From Microbulbifer agarilyticus (GTDB lineage: Bacteria > Pseudomonadota > Gammaproteobacteria > Pseudomonadales > Cellvibrionaceae), in the NCBI RefSeq assembly GCF_001999945.1, contig NZ_CP019650.1:4191626-4255625 (forward strand): a stretch of 64,000 nt of DNA, given 5' to 3'. The notes under the pieces were generated by a model. That model saw only the letters and a list, made by a program, of their open reading frames with translations. It did not search any database and was not told the origin of the DNA. The position numbers and the translations under genes were made by a program. The stretch's first letter is position 1; each line of letters begins with the position of its first letter. Positions 16,918 to 25,201 of this stretch are shown here, in pieces.

Positions 16918-18525
16918 TTAGCCCTCCCTGAGCAGAGTATCTGCCAGGCGCAGGGCAAGCGCGGCAATCGTGAGCGTAACGTTAACGGTACCCACGGAAG
17001 GCATCACCGAGCTGCCCGCAACAAACAGGTTGGGATGATCGAAGGTCCGACAGTCCTTGTCGACAACCGAGTCCGCCGCACTGCTGCCCATAATTGTGGT
17101 GCCAGTGATGTGATTGTTCGGCGCAAAGGCATCGGCGAAAGTCACTTCGGTACCGCCCATCAGCTTGGCAATTTCGGCGTAGTGTTCACGGGTGTGCGCA
17201 GCACTTTTCACCACATAGTCATCAATCGCGTAGGTGATTTCCGGGCGCGGTATACCGCTGGCGTCTTTTTCGGTGCTACTGGGTTGGATACGGTTTTGCG
17301 GCTGCGGCAGAATTTCGTGGAAGCTGTTGAACTCCACATAGGTGGCGGCGCGCTCTCGCAGTTGTTCGGTGAGATCGAGTACACCCACCGGTTCGGAAAT
17401 TTTCAGCACGGCTTCGGTCGCTTTGTGTACTGCGGAGCTGTTCGAAAGATGCAGTTTTTTGCCGGCGTATTCGCTGCGAAATGCGCCGTCGCGAAAGCCA
17501 ATAACCGAGGTCATTTCCTGGGGGCCACGACCCGGCCACAATCGCTCATCCGCGTAGAAGTGCACCCCGGTACCTGGGTGATCCATCAGATTGCGCCCCA
17601 CCATATCGGACCGATTACCGATTCCATCCGGATGGTTGCGCGCTTCGGACATCAGCATAAGTTTTGGTGTTTCGATACCGTTCGCCGCAAGCACAAATTT
17701 TTTGCCAGTTACGCGGTGACTTTCGCCGCGGGGGTCTTTGTATTCGGCAGCGACGATGCGATCGCCCTCGGTAATCAAGCGGTTAACCACAGCACTATCA
17801 ATCAACTCCGCGCCATTGTCCTCGGCTTTTTCCACATGAACGATGCCGTTATACATGGCGCCAATCGGGCAGATCGGCATGCAGTTATTGTTGCCACAGC
17901 AGGTTGGCCGGCCATCGTAAGGGCGGCTGTTGCGCGCCACTGGTTCGGTAACCACTTGCCAGGCAGGATTGTGTCGGTTCATACGCGTTTTGAGCCGCGC
18001 ATCGTTATAGGAGAGGGGCAGCGGCTGCATCGGGTAGGCGGCACTGCGGGGTGAACCCAGCTCTTCATCTTTGGGGCCCCACACACCGAGTTCCTGTTCG
18101 GCGCGGTAGTACCAGGGCTCCAGGTCACTGTATTCAATCGGCCAGTCGCGGCCAACGCCATACAGGCTTTTCAACTTGAAATCATTCGGCAGAAATCGCC
18201 AGCAGGAAGCCGCCCAGTGCCAGGTAGTGCCGCCCACTGCGCGAATATATTGCTGATTGAATTTGTGACTGCCCTTAAAGATCAGGTAGTTGTTGGCGAA
18301 CTCACCGTACTCCGGATGGGGCGCCCAGGGAGGGGACCGATAGGCGGCCATAAAGTCGGTTTTATCCAGCTGGTTGCGAAAGCGTTCTACCGTACGCCAG
18401 CGCGCAACTCGCGGCCCCGCCTCGAGGATGAGTACGGATTTCCCGGCCCTTGCCAGCTCGTTGGCCACCAGTGCACCGGCCACCCCCGAACCAATTACCA
18501 CATACTCCGCATCCCTGCTCGCCAA
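16918..18525 (-). CDS. GMC-family FAD-dependent sugar dehydrogenase, catalytic subunit with Fe-S Cys cluster
   Basis: This catalytic subunit of about 535 residues oxidises a sugar or sugar acid in the periplasm. It has the FAD motif GSGVAG (12-17) and the C-terminal GMC region with HITGTTIMG and the conserved Asn in GTVNVT. Four cysteines in CCGNNNCMPIC (209, 210, 215, 219) match the cluster that binds 3Fe-4S in Burkholderia-type FAD-glucose dehydrogenase, so glucose- or fructose-like substrates are plausible. No ATG lies at the 5' end. I chose the TTG at 18525 because AAGAGGG precedes it by 7 bases; it nearly abuts the TAG of the small subunit gene. It lacks its own export signal and is probably carried out with that subunit. 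Confidence 0.9.
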   Translation of the reverse strand: MASRDAEYVVIGSGVAGALVANELARAGKSVLILEAGPRVARWRTVERFRNQLDKTDFMAAYRSPPWAPHPEYGEFANNYLIFKGSHKFNQQYIRAVGGTTWHWAASCWRFLPNDFKLKSLYGVGRDWPIEYSDLEPWYYRAEQELGVWGPKDEELGSPRSAAYPMQPLPLSYNDARLKTRMNRHNPAWQVVTEPVARNSRPYDGRPTCCGNNNCMPICPIGAMYNGIVHVEKAEDNGAELIDSAVVNRLITEGDRIVAAEYKDPRGESHRVTGKKFVLAANGIETPKLMLMSEARNHPDGIGNRSDMVGRNLMDHPGTGVHFYADERLWPGRGPQEMTSVIGFRDGAFRSEYAGKKLHLSNSSAVHKATEAVLKISEPVGVLDLTEQLRERAATYVEFNSFHEILPQPQNRIQPSSTEKDASGIPRPEITYAIDDYVVKSAAHTREHYAEIAKLMGGTEVTFADAFAPNNHITGTTIMGSSAADSVVDKDCRTFDHPNLFVAGSSVMPSVGTVNVTLTIAALALRLADTLLREG

Positions 18526-18527
18526 AT

Positions 18528-19070
18528 CTAGACCCTCTTGAATTTCAGCTGCGGGGCCCGCGCCCAATCGCCGGGTTTACCGGTGCAATAGCTGGGCACG
18601 GGGAGGGCATCCGAGGTAAGCCGATACATCAGTGCGCGCTCATAGGTGACCAGCGTTGTGCCGACAGTACCGAGAAACCAGGCCGCGACAATCAGCTTCG
18701 CTACCGGTGAATGGCGTTCGGCTTCACCAGGTTCGTCAGGCAGCAAATCGAGCTGCTGCGCAAAGCTCGGGTACTGATCATTGAGTGCGACCAGCAAACG
18801 CGCCGCCACTCTTCTGTCTAACGGGGTGTCGATTGGCAGCGGATGGAACAGCTTCTGTGACACAGAAAAGAACTTTTCCAGGCGGTGTAAGGCGCTTTCC
18901 GTCCTGTCCGGCAATCGCTCCGACTGTGAGAAAACCGGTGCCACACTGCCACCGACAAGACTGGCGCCCAATACAAGTTGGTGGCGGACGAATGTGCGCC
19001 GGGCGAGGCAGTTCGGCTCGCCACCCGCAGCCCCCCGTGCTCGCTCATCTTTGCCGTTATCAGCGCCCAC
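18528..19070 (-). CDS. Tat-exported small (gamma) subunit of the FAD sugar dehydrogenase
   Basis: The 180-residue protein belongs to the gluconate 2-dehydrogenase subunit 3 family. These subunits act as a chaperone and Tat escort that carries the folded GMC subunit to the periplasm. A twin-arginine stretch ARRTFVRH is followed by a hydrophobic segment (LVLGASLVGGSV). The mature part contains the typical FHPLPIDTPLDRRV and the C-terminal SDALPVPSYC region seen in these subunits. The start is GTG at 19070 with GAGGG just upstream. The gene order small, catalytic, cytochrome is the usual order for these complexes. Confidence 0.87.
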   Translation of the reverse strand: MGADNGKDERARGAAGGEPNCLARRTFVRHQLVLGASLVGGSVAPVFSQSERLPDRTESALHRLEKFFSVSQKLFHPLPIDTPLDRRVAARLLVALNDQYPSFAQQLDLLPDEPGEAERHSPVAKLIVAAWFLGTVGTTLVTYERALMYRLTSDALPVPSYCTGKPGDWARAPQLKFKRV

Positions 19071-19233
19071 ACCGCCCTCACAGACTAACTCGCCATCCGT
19101 TACTGGCAGTATAGATAAGGCTGAGAGTGCGCCGTCGGAAAGAACAATTACCCTGTTTCAAAGAAAAACGGAGAACACTGGGTTATGGATCGATAGCAAC
19201 TCGAAGTCACCAAGGCAGGCTGCGCGGTGCGCA

Positions 19234-19764
19234 TCAAGGTGCCTGCTCGACAAAAATCAGTGAACGGGTATCGAAGCCAAGGGATTCTGCGCGCTCAACA
19301 AACCGCTGCTTAATGGCCTCATCCACAGTGGGCGTACGCGACAACAACCAGAGATAGGAACGGCTTGGACCCGCAACCATTGCGTAGCGATAATCCTTAT
19401 CCAGGTCGAATATGATGTAGGACCCGTAGAAGGGACCGAAGAAAGAGACCTTCAGGTGACCCACGTTGGGCGCGCCGACAAAATATGCCTTGCCCTCCGC
19501 CTGCTGCCATTTGCCCTTTTCAGCATCGAACCCGCGGTTGACCACTCTGACACCGCCATCGTCCCGCATGCTGTACTCTGCAGTCACACGGCTCAAGCCC
19601 CGCTCAAATGAGTGGTCAAGCCGTGCGATCTCATACCACTTGCCCAGATAGAGTTCGAGACGGAAGTTGTCCACAGGAGTCACACCCTGGGGTATGCCCG
19701 TACAGGCCGCATGCAAAATAGTGGCGAATACGAGTAATGAAACAGCGAGCTTCCTCAACAGCAT
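19234..19764 (-). CDS. blc: Outer-membrane lipoprotein lipocalin Blc
   Basis: The 176-residue lipoprotein has a hydrophobic signal and lipobox LHAAC (Cys21), so it should be lipid-anchored. The first lipocalin motif GKWYEIARLDHSFERG and the C-terminal YLWLLSRTPT strand are strongly Blc-like. Bacterial lipocalins bind fatty acids or lysophospholipids and serve in membrane maintenance or stress. It precedes the sugar dehydrogenase operon on the same strand with a 163-base gap, so cotranscription is possible but not shown. Residue length fits the family (about 175). Confidence 0.93.
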   Translation of the reverse strand: MLLRKLAVSLLVFATILHAACTGIPQGVTPVDNFRLELYLGKWYEIARLDHSFERGLSRVTAEYSMRDDGGVRVVNRGFDAEKGKWQQAEGKAYFVGAPNVGHLKVSFFGPFYGSYIIFDLDKDYRYAMVAGPSRSYLWLLSRTPTVDEAIKQRFVERAESLGFDTRSLIFVEQAP

Positions 19765-19990
19765 GTGGCAACCCTCCGCGCGCGACCGCTCAATAATTCG
19801 TGTCTCTTAGTTCACCCTAGCTCAGTAAACAGGCCATTTCTCTGGCCGCTTTACCCGTATACATCTCGCGGAAGACCCTCTTTGGACCAAAGGTTCGCCG
19901 AGACTAGACTACCGGGCACCTCGACCCGGCCAGCCGAGCGTATATCCATTGTTCTCAGCGGCCACGTCGATTTATTGCGGAGGTTTAACT

Positions 19991-20530
19991 ATGCAATCGG
20001 TAAACGCTGTACTCACCAAGTTCTTTTTCGCACCTCTTATGCTCACCGCACTGGCGTGCATGCCCCTGAAAGCAGATGAAAGCAAGACGATCGCGGAGAA
20101 CGCCGCGAATGCTGAGGCATTGTCCACGCTCGTTGCCGCAGTTCAGGCTGCCGAGTTGGTTGACACGCTAAAAGGCGACGGCCCATTTACGGTGTTTGCC
20201 CCCACCAACGATGCCTTCGCCGCGCTACCCGCGGGTACCGTGGAAATGTTGTTGAAGCCAGAAAACAAAGACAAACTGAAAAAAATCCTCACTTATCATG
20301 TGGTCCCCAGTAAAGCCACTGCGGAAATGGTGGTGGGACTGATTAAGCAAGGCGGTGGCCATGCGAAAGTGAAGACGGTGGAAGGTGACGAGCTCACCCT
20401 GAAAATGATGGGTGACAAAGTCACCGTAACCGATGCAAAAGGCAATACCGTAAACGTTGTTCAGGCGGACATCATGAATTCAAATGGTGTGGTGCATGTG
20501 ATCGATGGTGTATTGATGCCGAGCAAGTAA
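19991..20530 (+). CDS. Secreted fasciclin (FAS1) domain protein
   Basis: The 179-residue product has a signal peptide (about 1-30, hydrophobic FFFAPLMLTALAC) and one FAS1 domain. The two conserved FAS1 boxes are present: GPFTVFAPTNDAFAALP and the ILTYHVVPSK segment. It ends VVHVIDGVLMPSK, as is typical. Single-FAS1 proteins in bacteria are thought to take part in adhesion or surface interactions; the function here is unknown. I chose the ATG at 19991 because GCGGAGG lies 7 bases upstream; an earlier in-frame ATG adds 14 residues that are not signal-like. A strong terminator follows. Confidence 0.9.
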   Translation: MQSVNAVLTKFFFAPLMLTALACMPLKADESKTIAENAANAEALSTLVAAVQAAELVDTLKGDGPFTVFAPTNDAFAALPAGTVEMLLKPENKDKLKKILTYHVVPSKATAEMVVGLIKQGGGHAKVKTVEGDELTLKMMGDKVTVTDAKGNTVNVVQADIMNSNGVVHVIDGVLMPSK

Positions 20531-20560
20531 TTACTTCGACATCGACGAATGGTAAAAGTG

Positions 20561-20591
20561 AAAACGGCAGCGCAAATAGCGCTGCCGTTTT
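20561..20591. terminator. Bidirectional terminator between fasciclin and isochorismatase genes
   Basis: A perfect 13-bp stem (AAAACGGCAGCGC / GCGCTGCCGTTTT) with a 5-base loop is flanked by A- and T-rich ends. It lies between two convergent genes and can serve both strands. Confidence 0.85.
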
Positions 20592-20611
20592 CTTTTGTGT
20601 GGAATCGAGGC

Positions 20612-21187
20612 TCAGTCCGGGAAGCCGCTCAGAATAGACGCGGTCTCAACAACGTTCGCATACTCGTCGTGCAGATTACTCAAAAATATCCAGTGCACAT
20701 CTTCCGCAGAAAATTGCTTGCCATTCAGGGCCTGCAGGGGAAACGCTGCGGTTGCATCCTGCGGTAGATAAATGCGGTAGCCGAGGCCTGCAGCAACCCG
20801 CACGGTTGCATCCACGGAATTGTTGGTCAGCACACCACAGATAACCAGCTCGGTCACCTGTTCACGCTTTAGGTAAGCATCGAGTTGTGGATCGATAAAA
20901 GCGCAATTTTCGGATTTGCTCACCACCTTCTCACCCGCCATCGGAGCGACTTCCATCTTAAAGTCGAAAAATGGCGAATCCGCATGGTAAGGGGAATCGC
21001 TGCTTTTGGAGGAGTGGCGTATATGCACCACCGGTTTATTCTGCTGACGCCACCTATCCAAAAGCTCCGCCATGCGCAGCTCCGCATCCGGGTTGTTGCG
21101 CGAACCCGTATCGAAGTAATCAATGGCCTGCTGGACATCAATAATCAGCAAAGCTGGGTTAGTTGACGTAAAAGGGGGTAAGTTCAT
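20612..21187 (-). CDS. Isochorismatase-like cysteine hydrolase
   Basis: This 191-residue cytoplasmic enzyme of the isochorismatase-like superfamily has the expected catalytic triad: Asp17 in ALLIIDVQQ, Lys91 in VVSKSENCAF and Cys117 in CGVLTNNSV. Members hydrolyse amide or ether bonds (nicotinamidase, YcaC/YecD type). The substrate here is unknown and there is no siderophore context. The start is set at the ATG giving MNLPPF, which places the first catalytic motif at the usual distance. An upstream in-frame GTG would add 13 residues without a clear ribosome binding site. It is divergent from the alginate lyase gene. Confidence 0.85.
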   Translation of the reverse strand: MNLPPFTSTNPALLIIDVQQAIDYFDTGSRNNPDAELRMAELLDRWRQQNKPVVHIRHSSKSSDSPYHADSPFFDFKMEVAPMAGEKVVSKSENCAFIDPQLDAYLKREQVTELVICGVLTNNSVDATVRVAAGLGYRIYLPQDATAAFPLQALNGKQFSAEDVHWIFLSNLHDEYANVVETASILSGFPD

Positions 21188-21334
21188 ACAGATTTCTGAA
21201 TCCGGTCGCGCGTCAATGGCGCGCACTGATGGACTAATTGGTTGACCAATAATCCTACTTTATTGGTTTACTGCTTTACACCAACCGAGCCCTGCAATTA
21301 GTCTCGGGAGCATCGTTATTCGTAGGAAAATATA

Positions 21335-22426
21335 ATGATAAACCAGCAGAGCAAGCAAAAGATTTTTCACCTCGCAGCATGGGGCAGCCTCGGTATTTTA
21401 TTATCTGCATGCCAGAGTGGACCGGAACAAAAGCCTGCAAAACCGACAAATATTGAGAAAGCAGCGGTCGTTGTGCCAGGGTCTCTGGTAGACCTGAACA
21501 ACTGGAAGATCACCTTGCCAATGGACAGTAATGGTGACGGCAAAATTGATGAAGTTGGGCCGCCAAATATCATGCGCCTGTATGAGCCCCGCTTCTTTTA
21601 CGGCAACGAAAAGGGTGAGCTGGTATTCACCGCGCCAAACAAGGCGATTACCACCGCGAATTCCACCAACACCCGCAGTGAGCTGCGGCAGATGATCGAC
21701 CCGGTGAAATCCAAGACTAAGGCGCCCGGGAATAACTTTGTGCTGGGATCGCACCCCAAGGCAAATGAATACGGCGCGATCGGTGGCCGCTTGTCGGCAA
21801 CCCTGGCGGTCAATCATGTGGCAGTAGAAGCGGCGCATCCCAATAAAAAACCCGCTTTCTCTGTGGTTGTCGGCCAAATACATGCCGGTAAAGACGCGAG
21901 CATTCTCGACGCTGGTTTCGGTTACGGCAACGAGCCGCTCAAGATTTACTACAAGAAGTGGCCAGGTCACGAATACGGTTCCGTATTCTGGACTTACGAG
22001 CGCAACCTGGAAAAAGACAACCCCAACCGTACCGATATCGCTTATCCGGTATGGGGCAACACGTGGGAGTCTGCGGAGAACCCGGGTGACAAAGGCATCA
22101 AGCTCGATGAATCATTTAGCTATACGGTCGACGTGGTCGACAATGTCATGCAGCTAACCTTTGAAGCGGCAAATAAACCACGAGTGGAATACACCATCGA
22201 CCTTGCCAACAACGTCAACGCCTACGGTGAAGTCGACCCACTGGATAATCCCGCGGGCTATAGCGGCGACTGGTTCTACTTCAAGGCCGGTGCCTACAAC
22301 CAATGCAGCAGCAAAGACCAAGAAGGCATGTGGTATGCAGGCTGTGCCGGCTCAGGGATATGGAAGCAAGACCACGCGAAAGGTCACTATGCGCAGGCAA
22401 GCTTTACTTCTATCGAGCTAGACTGA
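21335..22426 (+). CDS. Alginate lyase lipoprotein, polysaccharide lyase family 7
   Basis: The enzyme cleaves alginate by beta-elimination. The 363-residue product has a lipoprotein signal with lipobox LSAC (Cys26), so it is probably tethered to the cell surface or periplasm. All three PL7 signature regions are present: RSELR (114-118), QIH (181-183) and YFKAGAYNQ (315-323). They carry the catalytic Arg, Gln, His and Tyr. QIH rather than QVH is usually linked to activity on G-containing blocks, an inference only. It appears to be a single-gene unit: no other alginate-metabolism gene (oligoalginate lyase, KDG kinase, uptake receptor) is adjacent. A strong terminator follows. Confidence 0.94.
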   Translation: MINQQSKQKIFHLAAWGSLGILLSACQSGPEQKPAKPTNIEKAAVVVPGSLVDLNNWKITLPMDSNGDGKIDEVGPPNIMRLYEPRFFYGNEKGELVFTAPNKAITTANSTNTRSELRQMIDPVKSKTKAPGNNFVLGSHPKANEYGAIGGRLSATLAVNHVAVEAAHPNKKPAFSVVVGQIHAGKDASILDAGFGYGNEPLKIYYKKWPGHEYGSVFWTYERNLEKDNPNRTDIAYPVWGNTWESAENPGDKGIKLDESFSYTVDVVDNVMQLTFEAANKPRVEYTIDLANNVNAYGEVDPLDNPAGYSGDWFYFKAGAYNQCSSKDQEGMWYAGCAGSGIWKQDHAKGHYAQASFTSIELD

Positions 22427-22442
22427 TCAGAGAAAAAATTCT

Positions 22443-22477
22443 AAAAAAAGCCCGCACAAAAATGTGCGGGCTTTTTT
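22443..22477. terminator. Bidirectional terminator between alginate lyase and glmS
   Basis: The stem pairs seven As plus GCCCGCAC with GTGCGGGC plus a T-run, leaving a short A-rich loop. The A-run and T-run on opposite sides allow termination of both convergent genes. Confidence 0.88.
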
Positions 22478-22513
22478 ATTTGGGAGAAGCTGCGCGTACT
22501 AAAAACGCAATGA

Positions 22514-24343
22514 CTATTCCACCGTCACCGATTTCGCCAGGTTACGCGGTTGATCCACATCGGTGCCTTTCAGTAACGCCACGTGATAGCTCAATAGCTG
22601 CAGTGGCACCGTATACAGAATGGGCTGCAAACTTTCAGCTGCGTCCGGCACCTCGACCACGGTAAGTCCTTCCTCGCTCCGGAACCCGGCCTCGGGGCTG
22701 GCAAATACAAACAGTTCACCGCCACGCGCGCGTACTTCCTGCAAGTTTGATTTCAGCTTTTCCAGCAGTTCGTCGTTCGGCGCGACGACGATAACCGGCA
22801 TATCGGCGTCGACCAAGGCGAGCGGGCCGTGTTTGAGTTCACCGGCTGGATAGGCCTCGGCGTGGATATAGGAAATTTCCTTGAGCTTGAGTGCTCCTTC
22901 CAAGGCGATCGGATACTCCACACCGCGCCCCAGAAACAACGCATGATTTTTTTCCGCGAAGGCTTCACTGGTGGCCGCTACCAGCGCGTCCAGCCCAGTG
23001 AATTTTTCCATCAGTTTCGGCAACTGATGCAACGCGCTAATCAGCTGCGCTTCGCGGTCGCCATCCATGCCGTTGGCTTTCGCCAGCGCAATACAGAAAA
23101 TCTGCAACGCAACCAGCTGCGTGGTAAAAGCCTTGGTGGAGGCGACACCAATTTCCGGGCCGGCCTCGGTCATCAGGTGTAATTCAGACTCACGCACCAG
23201 TGAACTGTTCGGCACATTGCAGATCGTCATGGAGGCGAGATAACCCAGCTCCTTGGCCTGGCGCAAAGCGGCGAGGGTATCGGCGGTTTCTCCCGACTGG
23301 GAGATGGTGACAAATAAAGTACCGGGGCGTACCGCGGTTTTGCGGTAGCGAATTTCACTGGCCACTTCGACGGAGCAGGGCACGCCGGCCCAGTCTTCAA
23401 TCCAGTAACGAGCAACCAAACCGGCGTGGTAGCTGGTGCCGCAGGCAACAATCTGCACTTGTTTTACTTTCGGCAGAATTTCGTTGGCGGCGGTACCCAG
23501 AGCCTGTGACAGCACCGAGTGCTCACCTATGCGACCGGCCATGGTTGCTTCCACCACCTTGGGCTGCTCAAAGATTTCCTTCTGCATATAGTGGCGATAG
23601 CGACCCTTGTCGGCGGCGTCGTGGCCACCTTGCAGCTTGTTCACCGGGCGACTGACTTCTTCATCGGTTTTATCCCAGATCGCAATGGCGTCGCGGGTCA
23701 CGTCGGCCAGGTCGCCCTCTTCGAGGAAAATAAAACGGTCGGTTACCTGTTGCAGGGCCATGGGGTCGGAAGCAATAAAGTTTTCCTCGATGCCCACGCC
23801 AATTACCAGCGGGCTACCCAGTCGCGCGCATACCAAATGCTCGGGCTCCTTGGCAGATACAACCCCAAGGGCGTAGGCGCCGTGCAGTCTTTTGGTGGCC
23901 GCAGACACCGACTCGAGCAGGTTGCGCCCCTCGCTGGCGAGATCGTGGATCAGGTGTACCACTACCTCAGTATCGGTTTCCGACTGAAACTCGTAACCTT
24001 TGGCGAGCAGTTCTTCGCGCAGCTCCTGGTAGTTTTCGATGATGCCGTTGTGCACCAGGGCGAAATCACCGGACACATGCGGGTGGGAATTTTTATCGGA
24101 AGGCACACCGTGGGTAGCCCAGCGGGTATGGGCAATACCCAGCTGACCGCTAGTCGGGTTTTCATCCAGGGCAGATTCGAGGTCGGCGACCTTGCCCTGG
24201 GTTTTGCGCAACTGTAATTTGCCGTCGCCGTTCACCAGGCACACACCGGCGGAGTCATAGCCGCGGTATTCCAACCGGCGCAAGCCTTCGAGAAGGATTC
24301 CGGTTACGTTGCGTTGCCCCAGGGCACCTACGATTCCACACAT
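22514..24343 (-). CDS. glmS: Glutamine:fructose-6-phosphate aminotransferase GlmS
   Basis: GlmS makes glucosamine-6-phosphate from fructose-6-phosphate and glutamine, the first step toward UDP-GlcNAc for peptidoglycan and LPS. The 609-residue length equals that of E. coli. The N-terminal Ntn-hydrolase domain begins [10 protein letters not shown] with nucleophile Cys2. Two SIS isomerase domains follow ([15 protein letters not shown] and the second near [20 protein letters not shown]), and the C-terminus ends KSVTVE. The DeoR-type regulator gene lies 36 bases upstream on the same strand, as in pseudomonads. No glmS ribozyme-like element fits in that short gap. Confidence 0.97.
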   Translation of the reverse strand: MCGIVGALGQRNVTGILLEGLRRLEYRGYDSAGVCLVNGDGKLQLRKTQGKVADLESALDENPTSGQLGIAHTRWATHGVPSDKNSHPHVSGDFALVHNGIIENYQELREELLAKGYEFQSETDTEVVVHLIHDLASEGRNLLESVSAATKRLHGAYALGVVSAKEPEHLVCARLGSPLVIGVGIEENFIASDPMALQQVTDRFIFLEEGDLADVTRDAIAIWDKTDEEVSRPVNKLQGGHDAADKGRYRHYMQKEIFEQPKVVEATMAGRIGEHSVLSQALGTAANEILPKVKQVQIVACGTSYHAGLVARYWIEDWAGVPCSVEVASEIRYRKTAVRPGTLFVTISQSGETADTLAALRQAKELGYLASMTICNVPNSSLVRESELHLMTEAGPEIGVASTKAFTTQLVALQIFCIALAKANGMDGDREAQLISALHQLPKLMEKFTGLDALVAATSEAFAEKNHALFLGRGVEYPIALEGALKLKEISYIHAEAYPAGELKHGPLALVDADMPVIVVAPNDELLEKLKSNLQEVRARGGELFVFASPEAGFRSEEGLTVVEVPDAAESLQPILYTVPLQLLSYHVALLKGTDVDQPRNLAKSVTVE

Positions 24344-24379
24344 CTTTTTCTACCTCGATTATTTGTTGCTGTGCGAGCG

Positions 24380-25141
24380 CTACTTGGCGTCCGCGCAAAT
24401 CACCCGCAGCCCTCTGCTTTCCAGCTGCGCACATGTCTTGTCTTCAATGCCGCTGTCGGTCACCAGGGTGCCGAACATTTCCCAGCTCAACTCCAGATTG
24501 GGGATACGGCGCCCAACCTTGCTGGACTCCGCCATCACAATCACCTCGCGGGCGACATCCGCCATCACTCGCGACAGGCCGATCTGTTCGTTAAACGTGC
24601 AGGTACCGCGGTCGAGGTCGATGCCATCGGCGCCGATAAAGGCCTGGTCGAAGTCGTAACCGCGCAATACCTGCTCGGCTACCTGCCCCTGAAAAGCCTC
24701 GAAATGTGGATCCCAGGTGCCGCCGGTCATGAGTAGGGTGGGTTCGTTTTCCAGCTCGCGCAGTTGATTGGCCACATGCAGGGAATTGGTCATCACCACC
24801 AGGCCGCGCTTGTGGTTGAGCTCCGGTATCAGGCCGGTGGTGGTGCGGCCGTAGTCGATGACAATGCGGTTGTGATCGCGGATCAGTCCTGCAGCGGCAC
24901 GGCCGATGGCGCGCTTGGTTTGCGACAGCGTGTCTTCCGCCATCAGTTCCCGGGGCAGGGGGATGGCACCGCCGTGGCGGCGCAACAACAGGCCGCTGTC
25001 CTCCATGGCCGCCAAATCCTTTCGGATCGTAACTTCAGATGTTTCGAACTGACGCGCCAACTCTTCGACACTGGCTTCGCCAGCCTCGTTAATCAGGCTC
25101 AGTATCTGATGACGCCGCTGCTGGGTATTACGTTTCGACAT
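24380..25141 (-). CDS. DeoR-family transcriptional regulator upstream of glmS
   Basis: This 253-residue regulator has an N-terminal DeoR winged helix (RRHQILSLINEAGEASVEEL, then VTIRKDLAAMEDSGLLLRRHGGA) and a C-terminal DeoRC sugar-phosphate-sensing domain (FIGADGID, FNEQIGLSRVMADVA). Its position just before glmS, with glmU on the other side of an inserted operon, matches the GlmR-type regulators of amino-sugar genes in pseudomonads. Likely ligands are amino-sugar phosphates. The ATG at 25141 is preferred; an in-frame GTG two codons earlier is an alternative. CGAAA/TTTCG repeats lie immediately upstream and probably serve autoregulation. Confidence 0.88.
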   Translation of the reverse strand: MSKRNTQQRRHQILSLINEAGEASVEELARQFETSEVTIRKDLAAMEDSGLLLRRHGGAIPLPRELMAEDTLSQTKRAIGRAAAGLIRDHNRIVIDYGRTTTGLIPELNHKRGLVVMTNSLHVANQLRELENEPTLLMTGGTWDPHFEAFQGQVAEQVLRGYDFDQAFIGADGIDLDRGTCTFNEQIGLSRVMADVAREVIVMAESSKVGRRIPNLELSWEMFGTLVTDSGIEDKTCAQLESRGLRVICADAK

Positions 25142-25150
25142 GCTCACACA

Positions 25151-25187
25151 TCTTTCGTTTCGAAAGAAAATAATAGCAAAACGAAAG
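25151..25187. promoter_or_regulatory. Candidate DeoR-type operator (TTTCG/CGAAA repeats)
   Basis: Just upstream of the DeoR-family gene, TTTCGTTTCGAAA (25153-25165) forms an inverted repeat, and another CGAAAG lies at 25182-25187. TTTCG-type repeats are typical DeoR/GlpR operator elements. The intergenic space to the E2 stop is only 60 bases, so a promoter and operator for the regulator-glmS unit must lie here or within the E2 gene. Confidence 0.5.
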
Positions 25188-25201
25188 TTAGATTCACAAG
25201 G

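Noticed and set aside
17035..18054. 339-codon plus-strand ORF opposite the GMC dehydrogenase
   Set aside because: It is antisense to a gene with clear FAD and Fe-S motifs and shows no protein-like composition of its own.
24344..24379. glmS ribozyme upstream of glmS
   Set aside because: The gap to the upstream regulator gene is only 36 bases, too short for the ribozyme, which is also typical of Firmicutes.
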